34,006 bases of DNA from Bacteroidota bacterium (GCA_003153435.1 PLYR01000084.1:1-34006); one strand, 5' to 3'. Positions 16,674 through 24,129 are shown, counted from the stretch's first letter. Made by a program: numbers and translations. The notes: generated by a model not told the origin, from the letters alone.

Positions 16674-17486
16674 ATGAAGATCACTATCGTTGGTTGCGGG
16701 AATATGGGACTGGTATATGCACGTGCCTTCCTCCGCTACAATATCGTTACCTCAGGTGAATTATTACTTGTAGAAAAGAATGAGAAACGGAAGGAAGAGC
16801 TGAAGAGCCTTGGTTTAGGTTCTGTGGTAACTGCAGCAGATCCCCTGATTGCTTCCAGTGACATGATGATTATAGCAGTAAAACCTCAGGATATCCGCGA
16901 GCTTGCCCCTCAGTTAAAAGCGGTACTTGGAAAAGAGACGATCCTCCTGACTATCATGGCGGGGATAAAAATCTCTTTGCTTGAATCTCTACTTAACCAT
17001 AAACATATTATCAGGGCAATGCCGAACTCCCCGGTTGAAATAGGAATGGGGATAACAGGTTTCAGTGCGAACAAAAACATGAGCATGGATCAGATCCGAA
17101 AGGTTGAGAATCTTCTTTCCACAACTGGCAGGACCGTATTTTTCGAGAAGGAAGACATGCTGGATGCTGTCACTGCACTTAGCGGAAGCGGACCTGCTTA
17201 TTTCTTTTACCTCGTGAAATCCATGATTGAAGCAGGAAAGGAAATGGGGATGGAGGAGCCTGTTGCGGCAATGCTGGTTAAGCAAACCATGCTTGGAGCA
17301 TTCCATCTCATCAATAATGCCAATAAATCACTGGATGAATTAATCCAGACGGTAGCCTCAAAAGGGGGTACGACGGAGGCTGCATTTTCAGTATTTCATA
17401 AAAAGGAAGTAGGAGAAGGCCTTTCAGAGGGAATTCTGGCTGCCAGGATCAGGGCTGTTGAGCTTTCAGCAAAAGCTTCGGTCTGA
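16674..17486 (+). CDS. proC: Pyrroline-5-carboxylate reductase
   Basis: A 270-residue enzyme for the last step of proline synthesis: NAD(P)H reduces 1-pyrroline-5-carboxylate to proline. The N-terminal Rossmann domain starts ITIVGCGNMGLVYARA, the dinucleotide fold GxGxMG. IIAVKPQDI and IRAMPNSPVEIGMGITGF follow, both typical of ProC. The C-terminal dimer domain contains the signature DAVTALSGSGPAYFFYLV and, later, ASKGGTTEAA. The length is normal. It is a single gene with its own promoter. Its stop is only seven bases from that of the convergent SprB-repeat gene, and I see no terminator between them. Confidence 0.95.
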   Translation: MKITIVGCGNMGLVYARAFLRYNIVTSGELLLVEKNEKRKEELKSLGLGSVVTAADPLIASSDMMIIAVKPQDIRELAPQLKAVLGKETILLTIMAGIKISLLESLLNHKHIIRAMPNSPVEIGMGITGFSANKNMSMDQIRKVENLLSTTGRTVFFEKEDMLDAVTALSGSGPAYFFYLVKSMIEAGKEMGMEEPVAAMLVKQTMLGAFHLINNANKSLDELIQTVASKGGTTEAAFSVFHKKEVGEGLSEGILAARIRAVELSAKASV

Positions 17487-17493
17487 AGATTCT

Positions 17494-18750
17494 CTAGTCC
17501 CGGATCAATCGTTTCATTGTTGAGCCCTGAGGGCTTCGAACACAAAGGATGTACATTCCTTTAGCCAGTTCGCTTGTATTAATATCCATTGAACCCGATT
17601 GTATTTGCAGATGCCTTACTTCCCGCCCGAAAACATCTGAAATGATGAGCTCTCCTTCTCTTAATAAATCACTGTATTCAAGATGAACTGAATTTCCAAA
17701 TGGGTTTGGAAAAGCATTAAAGGAGGAATAATTCGGATATTCAAGTATAGAAGTGGAATAACCCACCGTGATTGAATATTCGCAGACCTGGCAGGCTGCT
17801 CCATCGGTCACACAACAGGTGTATGTTCCTGGAACAAGACCAGTGTCGGTTTTTGTAATGGCTCCTCCAGGCGACCAAGAATAGGTATAGGGCGGATTTC
17901 CGAAACTTGCGGTAATGGTAGCGGTGCCATTCGGACAGGTACTGCAACTCGCATTTGTAGTAGAAGGGCTTATGGCCAGTGCAGAGTTTTGTGAAATGTT
18001 TACCGGAAGAGAAACCCGGCAACCATTATGGTCTGTCAGGGTTACAGTGTAGGTTCCGGCGCAGAGTCCTGTTGCTTTGTTCGCTGTTCCTCCAGCCGGT
18101 GCCCAGGAGTAGGTATAAGGAACGGTTCCTCCCGTTCCGGTTATTGTTGCAGATCCGGTACAAGCTCCAAAGCAATAAATATTAAGGGTATTGGTGATAG
18201 AAGCAGTTGGAGCAGCATCTGTACTGACGATGGCGGTGACGGTTGTGGTGCAATTATTTTTATCTGTAATGGTAAGGGTGTAGGTGCCGCCCGCTAGTCC
18301 GCTAGCTGCAGCAGTACCTTGCCCTGCCCCTGGTGAAGGCGCCCAGGAATAGGTATAGGGAGAGGTTCCACCTGTAACCGAAGCTGTTGCCGTTCCTGTA
18401 GGTGCGGTACAGGAAGCATTGACTGTGGTGACAGTGCCAGCAAGGGCAACTGGTTGTGTAATAGTAACTGTTCCTGCTCCTGAACCTCCTGCTCCGTCTG
18501 TGACAGCACATGTATAGGTTCCGGCACACAGATTACTCGTACTGGGAGCGGTCGAGCCTCCCGATGTCCAAGAATAAGTATAGGGAGGGGTGCCTCCGGT
18601 TGGTGTTGCCGTAGCAGAGCCATTACAGACCCCTGCACAAGAGCAGTTGTTTCCTGTGATCGTAACCGTTATGGTAGCTTGGGTAAAGGAAGAAACAAAC
18701 AGCAGCACTACAGTAAACAAAAAGCCGGCATGTGAGTAAAGGGTTTTCAT
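17494..18750 (-). CDS. Surface protein with four SprB repeats and a T9SS domain
   Basis: A 418-residue secreted protein. A signal peptide (about 1-25) is followed by four tandem SprB-type repeats of roughly 75-80 residues. Each is marked by a PYTYSW strand at 56-61, 131-136, 211-216 and 287-292 and by a GTYT(C/L/V) strand with the conserved TD turn. The C-terminus (about 345-418; AFPNPFGNSVHLEY ... KGMYILCV ... MKRLIRD) is a type A sorting domain for T9SS export and surface attachment. SprB repeats are known from the gliding adhesin SprB, but that protein is far larger, so this is a short relative, perhaps an adhesin. Repeats 1, 3 and 4 carry several closely spaced cysteines (CSCAGVC, CTGS, TCPN, YTCCVTDGAACQVC), suggesting disulfides. 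The ATG at 18750 is chosen over the open frame to 18849 because it starts the signal peptide. Confidence 0.88.
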   Translation of the reverse strand: MKTLYSHAGFLFTVVLLFVSSFTQATITVTITGNNCSCAGVCNGSATATPTGGTPPYTYSWTSGGSTAPSTSNLCAGTYTCAVTDGAGGSGAGTVTITQPVALAGTVTTVNASCTAPTGTATASVTGGTSPYTYSWAPSPGAGQGTAAASGLAGGTYTLTITDKNNCTTTVTAIVSTDAAPTASITNTLNIYCFGACTGSATITGTGGTVPYTYSWAPAGGTANKATGLCAGTYTVTLTDHNGCRVSLPVNISQNSALAISPSTTNASCSTCPNGTATITASFGNPPYTYSWSPGGAITKTDTGLVPGTYTCCVTDGAACQVCEYSITVGYSTSILEYPNYSSFNAFPNPFGNSVHLEYSDLLREGELIISDVFGREVRHLQIQSGSMDINTSELAKGMYILCVRSPQGSTMKRLIRD

Positions 18751-18877
18751 GTACGTCTGATTAATCCTGGGTTCCGGAATCAAAAATTGATTAAGAATAT
18801 GAAGATAGCGAGATATTTTCGAATTCTCTGCCTGGTTTGTAACCTGCAATAAGTCATGTTTTCAGAATTAAATATCT

Positions 18878-18892
18878 AATTATTCAATAATT
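18878..18892. promoter_or_regulatory. Candidate Lrp-type operator upstream of the Phe leader
   Basis: AATTATTCAATAATT is a perfect palindrome around a central C. It matches the reverse complement of 4103-4117, in the asnB/lrp intergenic region, at 14 of 15 positions. It lies about 50 bases upstream of the -33 element of the aromatic operon. The local sequence is AT-rich, which weakens the match. Confidence 0.35.
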
Positions 18893-18943
18893 GAAGAATA
18901 TTAACAAATTTATAGTTGTAATGTATATTATAATGAAATTAAA

Positions 18944-18975
18944 TTTGGAATTTTTAAATTCTCGATCTATCTTTG
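18944..18975 (+). promoter_or_regulatory. Promoter of the Phe leader and aromatic operon
   Basis: TTTG (18944-18947), exactly 20 bases, then TATCTTTG (18968-18975): a full match to the Bacteroidota promoter and the same geometry as the asnB promoter. Transcription should start three to five bases after the final G, at about 18979-18980, which is the A of the leader peptide's ATG. Confidence 0.82.
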
Positions 18976-18979
18976 GATC

Positions 18980-19048
18980 ATGAAAAATAAGGGTTTGACT
19001 CTCTCTTCTTATTACTTCTTCTTCTTTGGAACCATCCACGGGGGTTGA
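18980..19048 (+). CDS. pheL: Phe/Tyr attenuator leader peptide
   Basis: A 22-codon open frame, beginning MKNKGLTLSS, then Tyr-Tyr-Phe-Phe-Phe-Phe (codons 11-16, 19010-19027), then GTIHGG and TGA. Six aromatic codons in a row in such a short frame, directly before an intrinsic terminator and the gene for prephenate dehydratase, is the signature of a leader peptide that senses charged tRNA-Phe and tRNA-Tyr. When these tRNAs are scarce, the ribosome stalls on the run and the RNA folds so that the terminator does not form. The symbol follows the enterobacterial leader of the same role; no protein homology is claimed. The start codon sits at the predicted transcription start, so it would be translated from a leaderless RNA. 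Confidence 0.85.
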   Translation: MKNKGLTLSSYYFFFFGTIHGG

Positions 19049-19070
19049 CTGTTTTGTTCTAAAAAATGGA

Positions 19071-19107
19071 AAGCGTCCCGGAAGAAAATCCGGGACGCTT
19101 TTTATTT
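19071..19107 (+). terminator. Attenuator terminator of the aromatic operon
   Basis: AAGCGTCCCGG pairs perfectly with CCGGGACGCTT (11 bp) around an 8-base loop, followed by TTTTTATTT. It starts 22 bases after the leader peptide stop and ends 45 bases before the pheA ATG. A competing pairing is possible between CGGGG at 19039-19043, around the leader stop, and TCCCG in the left arm. This is only about five pairs, so the antiterminator is not settled. Confidence 0.85.
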
Positions 19108-19152
19108 GTACACTATCTGAGCGAAAATTACGAACGACAAAATCAAAAGATC

Positions 19153-19983
19153 ATGGAATTAAGAAACATCCGCGTTGCCATTCAGGGAAGCAAGGCTTCC
19201 TTTCACGATGAAGCAGCGAAAACCTATTTTGGACCGGGAGTCGAAATTATATTTTGCAAAAACTTTGAAGAAAGCTGCGAAGCGCTTGCATCGAACCGTG
19301 TTGACTATACCGTAATGGCGATGGGGAATTCCATTGCAGGAAACATTCTTCCTAATTATGAGTTGGTTCTTAAGCATAAGCTGAAAGTGATGGCAGAAGT
19401 ATACCGGAAGATAGCCCTTCATCTGATAGGTATTCCGGAGACAAACAAAACGGAGATTCGGAGGATATGTTCTCACCCTATGGCTCTTCTACAGTGTGCA
19501 TCATTTATCGACAGTCTCGAGAGAGTGGAGGTGGTTGAAGGAGGAGATACTGCTCTTTGTGTCCGGGAGATAGCTGATCTAAAGTTGCTGGATACCGCTG
19601 CTATTGCCGGATACCAAGCTGTTGAAGAATATGGGATGCAGATCCTCCAGGAAAATATTCACAGCCATGCCCAAAACTATACCCGTTTCTGGGTGCTCTC
19701 CAAAGGAGAGGTTTTGCCTGAGAATGTGAACAAAGCGAGCCTGAGCTTTACCCTTAAAGATGAGGCCGGCAGTTTGGCTGATATATTATTCATTTTTCGT
19801 AGTGAAGGACTCAATCTCTCCAGCATCCAATCTGTTTACTTACCTGAAGGAAGCAGGTTTCGCTTTTATGCAGATGTTGAATTTTCATACCGCCCTAAAT
19901 TTCTTCGAAGCCTTCAAGCAATTATCAGGACTGCAGAGGAGGTGAAAATTTTGGGAGAGTATAAACGTGATCTGATTCCATAG
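19153..19983 (+). CDS. pheA: Prephenate dehydratase
   Basis: A 276-residue monofunctional enzyme converting prephenate to phenylpyruvate, the committed step to phenylalanine. The catalytic domain begins VAIQGSKASFHDEAA, includes a VEEYGMQILQENI stretch and ends with NYTRFWVLS; the TRF motif (177-179) carries the catalytic threonine. The C-terminal ACT domain (about 198-270; GSLADILFIFRSEGLNLSSIQS) binds phenylalanine for feedback inhibition. The usual ESRP loop reads QSVY here, so sensitivity may differ. The ATG at 19153 gives the standard N-terminus; the open frame to 19066 runs through the attenuator hairpin and is not translated. It is followed at 45 bases by DAHP synthase/chorismate mutase and is controlled by the upstream leader. 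Confidence 0.94.
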   Translation: MELRNIRVAIQGSKASFHDEAAKTYFGPGVEIIFCKNFEESCEALASNRVDYTVMAMGNSIAGNILPNYELVLKHKLKVMAEVYRKIALHLIGIPETNKTEIRRICSHPMALLQCASFIDSLERVEVVEGGDTALCVREIADLKLLDTAAIAGYQAVEEYGMQILQENIHSHAQNYTRFWVLSKGEVLPENVNKASLSFTLKDEAGSLADILFIFRSEGLNLSSIQSVYLPEGSRFRFYADVEFSYRPKFLRSLQAIIRTAEEVKILGEYKRDLIP

Positions 19984-20028
19984 AAATAAGATGATCCATA
20001 AAGCAAGAAACAAAAAAAATTGAATAAC

Positions 20029-21087
20029 ATGAAAACACAAGAACATCTTCAGCAAATGACTCTTATAGCAGGCCCCTGTAGCGCCGAGAGTGAAGAGCAG
20101 GTTTTGGCAACTGCCATTTCTATTGCGAAAATTAATCCTGCTGCCATATTCCGCGCCGGTATCTGGAAGCCCCGCACACGTCCGAATGCTTTTGAAGGCA
20201 TTGGTTCGGCAGGTCTGCCCTGGCTCTGCAAGGTTAAAGAAATCACTGGCATGCAAACGGCTACGGAAGTAGCTAATGCAAGGCATGTTGAAGAATGCCT
20301 TCGTCATAATATAGACATCCTCTGGATCGGGGCAAGAACCACTGTGAATCCTTTCTCGGTTCAGGAAATAGCCCAGGCACTGAAAGGAACCAATGTCAGG
20401 GTCATGGTTAAAAACCCTGTCAATGCAGAACTAAGCTTATGGATGGGTGCTATTGAAAGACTGGATTTGCAAGGTGTGAAGCATATCACTGCGATTCATC
20501 GGGGTTTTCACAAACCCGAAAAACAAGCTTTCCGCAATGATCCGCGATGGGAGTTAGCGATTGAAATGAGGATACTTGCTCCAAACATACCTATGCTCTG
20601 CGATCCAAGCCATATATGTGGAAACAAAGAACTCATCCCATATGTCGCCCAGAAAGCACTTGATTTGGGTATGGATGGACTCATGATCGAAACCCACATT
20701 AATCCACTCCGTGCATTAAGTGACGCAGATCAACAGTTAACCCCGTCAGAACTGGCATCGGTTCTTGATAATCTCAGGGTTCGACTGCCTGAAATGGATA
20801 AAACAGATGGTAAAGGAGAGCTTCAAAAATTGCGCACATCAATTAATAGAACGGATGAGGAGTTACTCCAGCTAATCTTTCGTCGAATGCAATATTCCAG
20901 GGAAATAGGGGAGTACAAAAAGAAACATAACCTCAGTATTCTGCAAGTGAACCGATGGGAGGAGTTGTTACGGGATCGGATTGGCCTTGCACAGGGAATG
21001 GGATTGAGCAAATCATTTGTCAAAAGGATTTATAACCTTATTCATGAAGAATCTATCCGAAAGCAGTCTGAAGTTATGGCAAATTGA
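20029..21087 (+). CDS. Bifunctional DAHP synthase / chorismate mutase
   Basis: About 352 residues carrying two enzymes of the aromatic pathway. Residues 1-250 form a KDO8P-synthase-like (type I beta) DAHP synthase: LIAGPCSAES, IWKPRTRPNAFEGIG, GARTTVNPF, DPSHICGNKELIP and IETHINP are the metal- and phosphate-binding motifs. It joins phosphoenolpyruvate and erythrose 4-phosphate, the first step of the shikimate route. Residues about 265-352 are an AroQ-type chorismate mutase (LRTSINRTDEELLQLIFRRM ... IGEYKKKHN), which makes prephenate for pheA. The C-terminal mutase often confers feedback control in this fusion. ATG 20029 is preferred to the TTG at 20020. The fusion places entry and branch point under the same Phe/Tyr attenuator. 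The aminotransferase and prephenate dehydrogenase often seen next to it in this phylum are absent. Confidence 0.93.
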   Translation: MKTQEHLQQMTLIAGPCSAESEEQVLATAISIAKINPAAIFRAGIWKPRTRPNAFEGIGSAGLPWLCKVKEITGMQTATEVANARHVEECLRHNIDILWIGARTTVNPFSVQEIAQALKGTNVRVMVKNPVNAELSLWMGAIERLDLQGVKHITAIHRGFHKPEKQAFRNDPRWELAIEMRILAPNIPMLCDPSHICGNKELIPYVAQKALDLGMDGLMIETHINPLRALSDADQQLTPSELASVLDNLRVRLPEMDKTDGKGELQKLRTSINRTDEELLQLIFRRMQYSREIGEYKKKHNLSILQVNRWEELLRDRIGLAQGMGLSKSFVKRIYNLIHEESIRKQSEVMAN

Positions 21088-21126
21088 TGAGCTACTATGC
21101 ATCTGAGCATATCAGTGACATCTTTC

Positions 21127-21134
21127 TATCTTTG
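21127..21134 (+). promoter_or_regulatory. -7 element of the RNA methyltransferase gene
   Basis: TATCTTTG matches TAnnTTTG fully, 14 bases before the ATG at 21149. This suggests that the gene is transcribed separately from the aromatic operon. The -33 position is not clear. Confidence 0.5.
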
Positions 21135-21148
21135 CGAAAAGCAGAGGT

Positions 21149-21679
21149 ATGCGAAAAACAAGGAATGAGGAACTTGGCCGACTGAGTGTGGAAGAGTTTC
21201 GCATTGCAGGTAAGACTCCGGTAATTATTGTACTCGACAATGTAAGGAGCCTGCACAATGTGGGTTCTGTTTTCCGCACAGCCGATGCTTTTCGATTAGA
21301 AGCTGTTTATCTGTGTGGTATCACAGGGCAACCACCAAACAATGAAATTAGAAAAACCGCTCTGGGTGCGACGGAAAGTGTGGGTTGGAGATATTTCTCA
21401 TCAACACTCGAAGCACTGCAAGAGTTAAAAGCCAGTTCATATAAAGTATACGCCGTTGAGCAGGCTCAAAATGCTATTTTGCTCAACCATTTTGAGCCGG
21501 CACAAGGAGGGAAAGTCGCATTGGTTTTCGGGAACGAAGTAAACGGGGTGGATCAGGCAGTGATTGATGCTTCCGACGGGGTGATTGAAATCCCACAATT
21601 GGGAACTAAACATTCTCTGAATATTGCGGTAAGCGTAGGGGTCGTTGTCTGGGAGGTCTGGAGAAAGTTTGCTCTCTGA
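21149..21679 (+). CDS. SpoU (TrmH) family tRNA/rRNA methyltransferase
   Basis: A 176-residue SPOUT enzyme, expected to transfer a methyl group from S-adenosylmethionine to a ribose 2'-OH of tRNA or rRNA. All three family motifs are present: motif 1 LDNVRSLHNVGSVFRTAD (with the catalytic Arg and Asn), motif 2 VALVFGNEVNGVD and motif 3 IEIPQLGTKHSLNIAVSVGVV, which forms the trefoil knot. It lacks the N-terminal L30e-like RNA-binding extension of larger members and so is of the short, TrmL/TrmH-like type. The exact RNA target cannot be predicted. Its stop codon abuts the stop codon of the convergent hypothetical gene with no base between them. Confidence 0.92.
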   Translation: MRKTRNEELGRLSVEEFRIAGKTPVIIVLDNVRSLHNVGSVFRTADAFRLEAVYLCGITGQPPNNEIRKTALGATESVGWRYFSSTLEALQELKASSYKVYAVEQAQNAILLNHFEPAQGGKVALVFGNEVNGVDQAVIDASDGVIEIPQLGTKHSLNIAVSVGVVVWEVWRKFAL

Positions 21680-22333
21680 CTATTTGTTTTCCTTCTTATC
21701 TTCCTTCACAGACTTCTCCTGATACTCTTTGTAAAGAAGCTTCATGTCTCTGCTTATGTTGGACGTATACGTCTGATCGTATTCAAAATTCTTTTTGTCC
21801 CCATCATATTTAACTTTAGCAACTGGACGTTGTAAGGGAGTGGGATTAAAATCGGGAATGAATTCATACAGCTCAAGGTCAAAAGGGAAGATGTAAACGT
21901 ATTTCATTTCCAGGGGTACTCGGGTATCAATGTCTATCAGTTTACTAAAACAACCGACTTTGCTGATTTCCAGACGTAGCTTGCGGTTTAACGGGAGTCT
22001 GAACTTACACTCGCCGTGTTTTCCGGCGTAATACTCGGCGATGAGCCGGGTAGTGTCAACAAAAACTTTGATTCTGGCACTATCCAAATGAAGCTTTCTG
22101 GATGAGGAAGTGGCCTCTACTTTGGTCTTGCTGACAGTCCCCTTCATTTCCAGATAGTAAGGATGGAGGCCTACCAGAGAGTCTGTAATCTTATTCTTTT
22201 CTTTTTTGCTGCTTCCCGTTTGTTCTTTCTTTTTATCATCCTGATCTGGATTCGGCTGGAGTCTGAAGGATAGCAGTGAAATCAAAAATACCAGAAAGGA
22301 AATATGGAGGACTACCTGTTTCCGGAATCGCAT
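21680..22333 (-). CDS. Hypothetical membrane-anchored or secreted protein
   Basis: A 217-residue protein I do not recognise. An N-terminal hydrophobic segment (about residues 7-23, VVLHISFLVFLISLLSF) is an uncleaved anchor or a signal peptide. Then comes a highly charged, lysine-rich linker (29-50, DQDDKKKEQTGSSKKEKNK). A beta-rich domain follows (about 60-150), with RIKVFVDTTRLIAEYYAGKHGECKFRLPLN and KVGCFSKLIDIDTRVP. Such a pattern (a short carboxypeptidase-regulatory-like beta-sandwich) is common in Bacteroidota periplasmic proteins, but the match is loose. The C-terminus is again charged. It lies on the same strand as the lipoprotein gene upstream, separated from it by a strong terminator, so it must have its own promoter or depend on readthrough. 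Confidence 0.65.
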   Translation of the reverse strand: MRFRKQVVLHISFLVFLISLLSFRLQPNPDQDDKKKEQTGSSKKEKNKITDSLVGLHPYYLEMKGTVSKTKVEATSSSRKLHLDSARIKVFVDTTRLIAEYYAGKHGECKFRLPLNRKLRLEISKVGCFSKLIDIDTRVPLEMKYVYIFPFDLELYEFIPDFNPTPLQRPVAKVKYDGDKKNFEYDQTYTSNISRDMKLLYKEYQEKSVKEDKKENK

Positions 22334-22353
22334 ATTGTAAAATTACAAAAAAC

Positions 22354-22388
22354 AAAAGAGCGGAGAACTTGTGGTTCTCCGCTCTTTT
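22354..22388 (-). terminator. Strong intrinsic terminator after the lipoprotein gene
   Basis: A perfect 15-bp stem (AAAAGAGCGGAGAAC with its complement) and a 5-base loop, followed on the minus strand by TTTTGTTTTTTG. It lies 31 bases after the lipoprotein stop. T residues flank it on the plus strand too, but no plus-strand gene ends here. Confidence 0.88.
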
Positions 22389-22419
22389 TAAAACGTTCTC
22401 TTTAAAAGAACAAGTGCAT

Positions 22420-24129
22420 TTACTGAGTGATGCTCTTGAAGTCAGCGTTGTCGCGAAGCTTGAAGAATTCAAGGTCCAGACGGGCCATATCTTTGTAAGC
22501 ACCATCTTTTCCGATGGCGGCTTTCAGGTTACTGATTGCCATATCGGTCTTCCCTGTACGTGCCCCAATGATTGCTTTAAGGTAGTAGGAGATTGCATCA
22601 TCCTTTCCAGGAGAATTGTCAAGAGTTTGTGAAGCTGCATCACCTTGTCCTGCAAGAACCTTGGCAAGTGCTGCATTGAATGTATTCGCACTTCCCATTT
22701 TGGAAATGGCATCATTGTATTTTCCATCCAGTATTGCTATTACACCCAGGTTGTAAGATGTTTCAGTAGAGCTTCCTGCTTTAGCATAATAATCTTTTGC
22801 AGCTTTGCGGTCACCCTTCCAACGGGAAACGATACCCATGTTATTCATTACAGCAGGATTACTTGGAGAAAGCTTGTCGGCTTTCTGAAGTTCTGCTTGT
22901 GCATCATCTGCTTTGTTCTGCATAAGTGCGATGTAGGCAACGTTGTTAGCAGCTCTCCAATCGTTAGGGAAACGCTTTTCAGCAGCTTTGTAGATGTTCA
23001 TCTTGGTGTTCAGATCCTTGGTGAGCGTTGCAGCGTAAAGGATCTCTTCGTTATTCAGACTGTCAGGGCTGGAGATTGCAAGCTGAGAAATCCTGTCGTC
23101 GGTACGGGCCATAGAATCGCAGTTCAGAACAGAAACAGAACGGCGCAATTTTGGGAGGATTTTCTCCTTCAGTACGGTCCAGGTCTGAGACAGATTCTTG
23201 ATTTCTTTTTCACGTTGATCGCCATCTGTATACATGGTAAGAACACGGAGGATAAGATCCTTGTCTTTGATATCAGAGGCTTCCATCAGTTTCTTGAACC
23301 CTTCCCAGTCTTCTGCAGTAGTTGCTTTGGTATAGAAAGATTCGTCTTTACCTGCATTTACCTTGTCTTTTTTCAGTTCCTCCATCATTGCTTTGATTGT
23401 GTGTTTTGCACGTTCTTCAGCAAGATTCGCATTTTTAGAAAGTTCACCATCCGGAGAAGCATAAGCGGAAACGCTCATTCCCTTCATAGTAAATCCTTTA
23501 TTTTCTGCTCTCTTAGTAAAAGCCTTAAAGTCTTTAGTTTCCTTACGGCTGATTTCGCTTGGACGTACGGTGCTTTCGTTGATGATAAAGAAAATCTCAA
23601 GCTCAGCAGACACTGGCAATACCTTCACAAACTTATCCGGACCCAGGATTGCTTTTTCATCAGGTTGAGTGAGGAGCGGTGTGATAATGGTTCCATCTCC
23701 AATCTTCTTGGCAGGAATTTCTTTGGATTTCGATTTAACGACACCGGTAGCGCTAATCTTCAGATCAGCATTCTTCATGTCAGGTGTATAAGCGATCTTT
23801 TTGCTATATGAAAAACTACCCCCTGCTTTAAAAGCAATTTTGGTTCCAGCTCCTGCAGCTTTTTCACCGACGAGTGTCAAAGATTCCAGAGCATGATCAC
23901 CTAATTTCGGAGTAACGGTCAGCACCACTTTTTTACCGAAATACTTGGGTGGATATTTGCCGCTGATATTTACAGCAACAGTATCACCATGCATTTCAAG
24001 CGGTTGAGGAGTAAGGGTATAAGTAACGGAATCAGCTTTTTTAACCATTTTGCCGAGTCCGTTGCAAGAAACCAGTCCCACAGCAGCCACAAATAATATT
24101 CCGAGGGTGTGTAGATTTTTATTTTTCAT
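22420..24129 (-). CDS. Outer membrane lipoprotein with OmpA-like and TPR regions
   Basis: A 569-residue lipoprotein. The signal peptide ends in a lipobox, GLVSC with Cys22, so it is anchored to a membrane. A beta-rich domain (about 30-160) follows. Next comes an OmpA-like region with SAYASPDGELS (about 221-231) and LAEERAKH, resembling the peptidoglycan-contacting helix-strand of OmpA-type domains. Several tetratricopeptide-like repeats lie at about 370-540: RAANNVAYIALMQNKADDAQ, NPAVMNNMGIVSRWKGDRKAAKDYYAKAG, TSYNLGVIAILDGKYNDAISKMG. It may link peptidoglycan to partner proteins, for example in the T9SS or in cell envelope structure, but this is inference. The ATG at 24129 is chosen over the open frame to 24192 because it begins the signal peptide. 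A -7 element lies upstream at 24190-24197. Confidence 0.8.
   Translation of the reverse strand: MKNKNLHTLGILFVAAVGLVSCNGLGKMVKKADSVTYTLTPQPLEMHGDTVAVNISGKYPPKYFGKKVVLTVTPKLGDHALESLTLVGEKAAGAGTKIAFKAGGSFSYSKKIAYTPDMKNADLKISATGVVKSKSKEIPAKKIGDGTIITPLLTQPDEKAILGPDKFVKVLPVSAELEIFFIINESTVRPSEISRKETKDFKAFTKRAENKGFTMKGMSVSAYASPDGELSKNANLAEERAKHTIKAMMEELKKDKVNAGKDESFYTKATTAEDWEGFKKLMEASDIKDKDLILRVLTMYTDGDQREKEIKNLSQTWTVLKEKILPKLRRSVSVLNCDSMARTDDRISQLAISSPDSLNNEEILYAATLTKDLNTKMNIYKAAEKRFPNDWRAANNVAYIALMQNKADDAQAELQKADKLSPSNPAVMNNMGIVSRWKGDRKAAKDYYAKAGSSTETSYNLGVIAILDGKYNDAISKMGSANTFNAALAKVLAGQGDAASQTLDNSPGKDDAISYYLKAIIGARTGKTDMAISNLKAAIGKDGAYKDMARLDLEFFKLRDNADFKSITQ

Noticed and set aside
18028-18638. 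Open frames rich in repeats on both strands within the SprB-repeat gene
   Set aside because: They follow the codon repetition of the SprB repeats in other frames and have no independent support.
19066-19152. N-terminal extension of pheA
   Set aside because: The extension would be translated through the attenuator hairpin. The ATG at 19153 gives the standard prephenate dehydratase N-terminus.
22645-23811. A 388-codon open frame on the plus strand, antisense to the lipoprotein gene
   Set aside because: It lies wholly inside the well-supported lipoprotein gene on the other strand. Its product is rich in Cys, Phe and Ile without any domain pattern, and it has no promoter or signal peptide.
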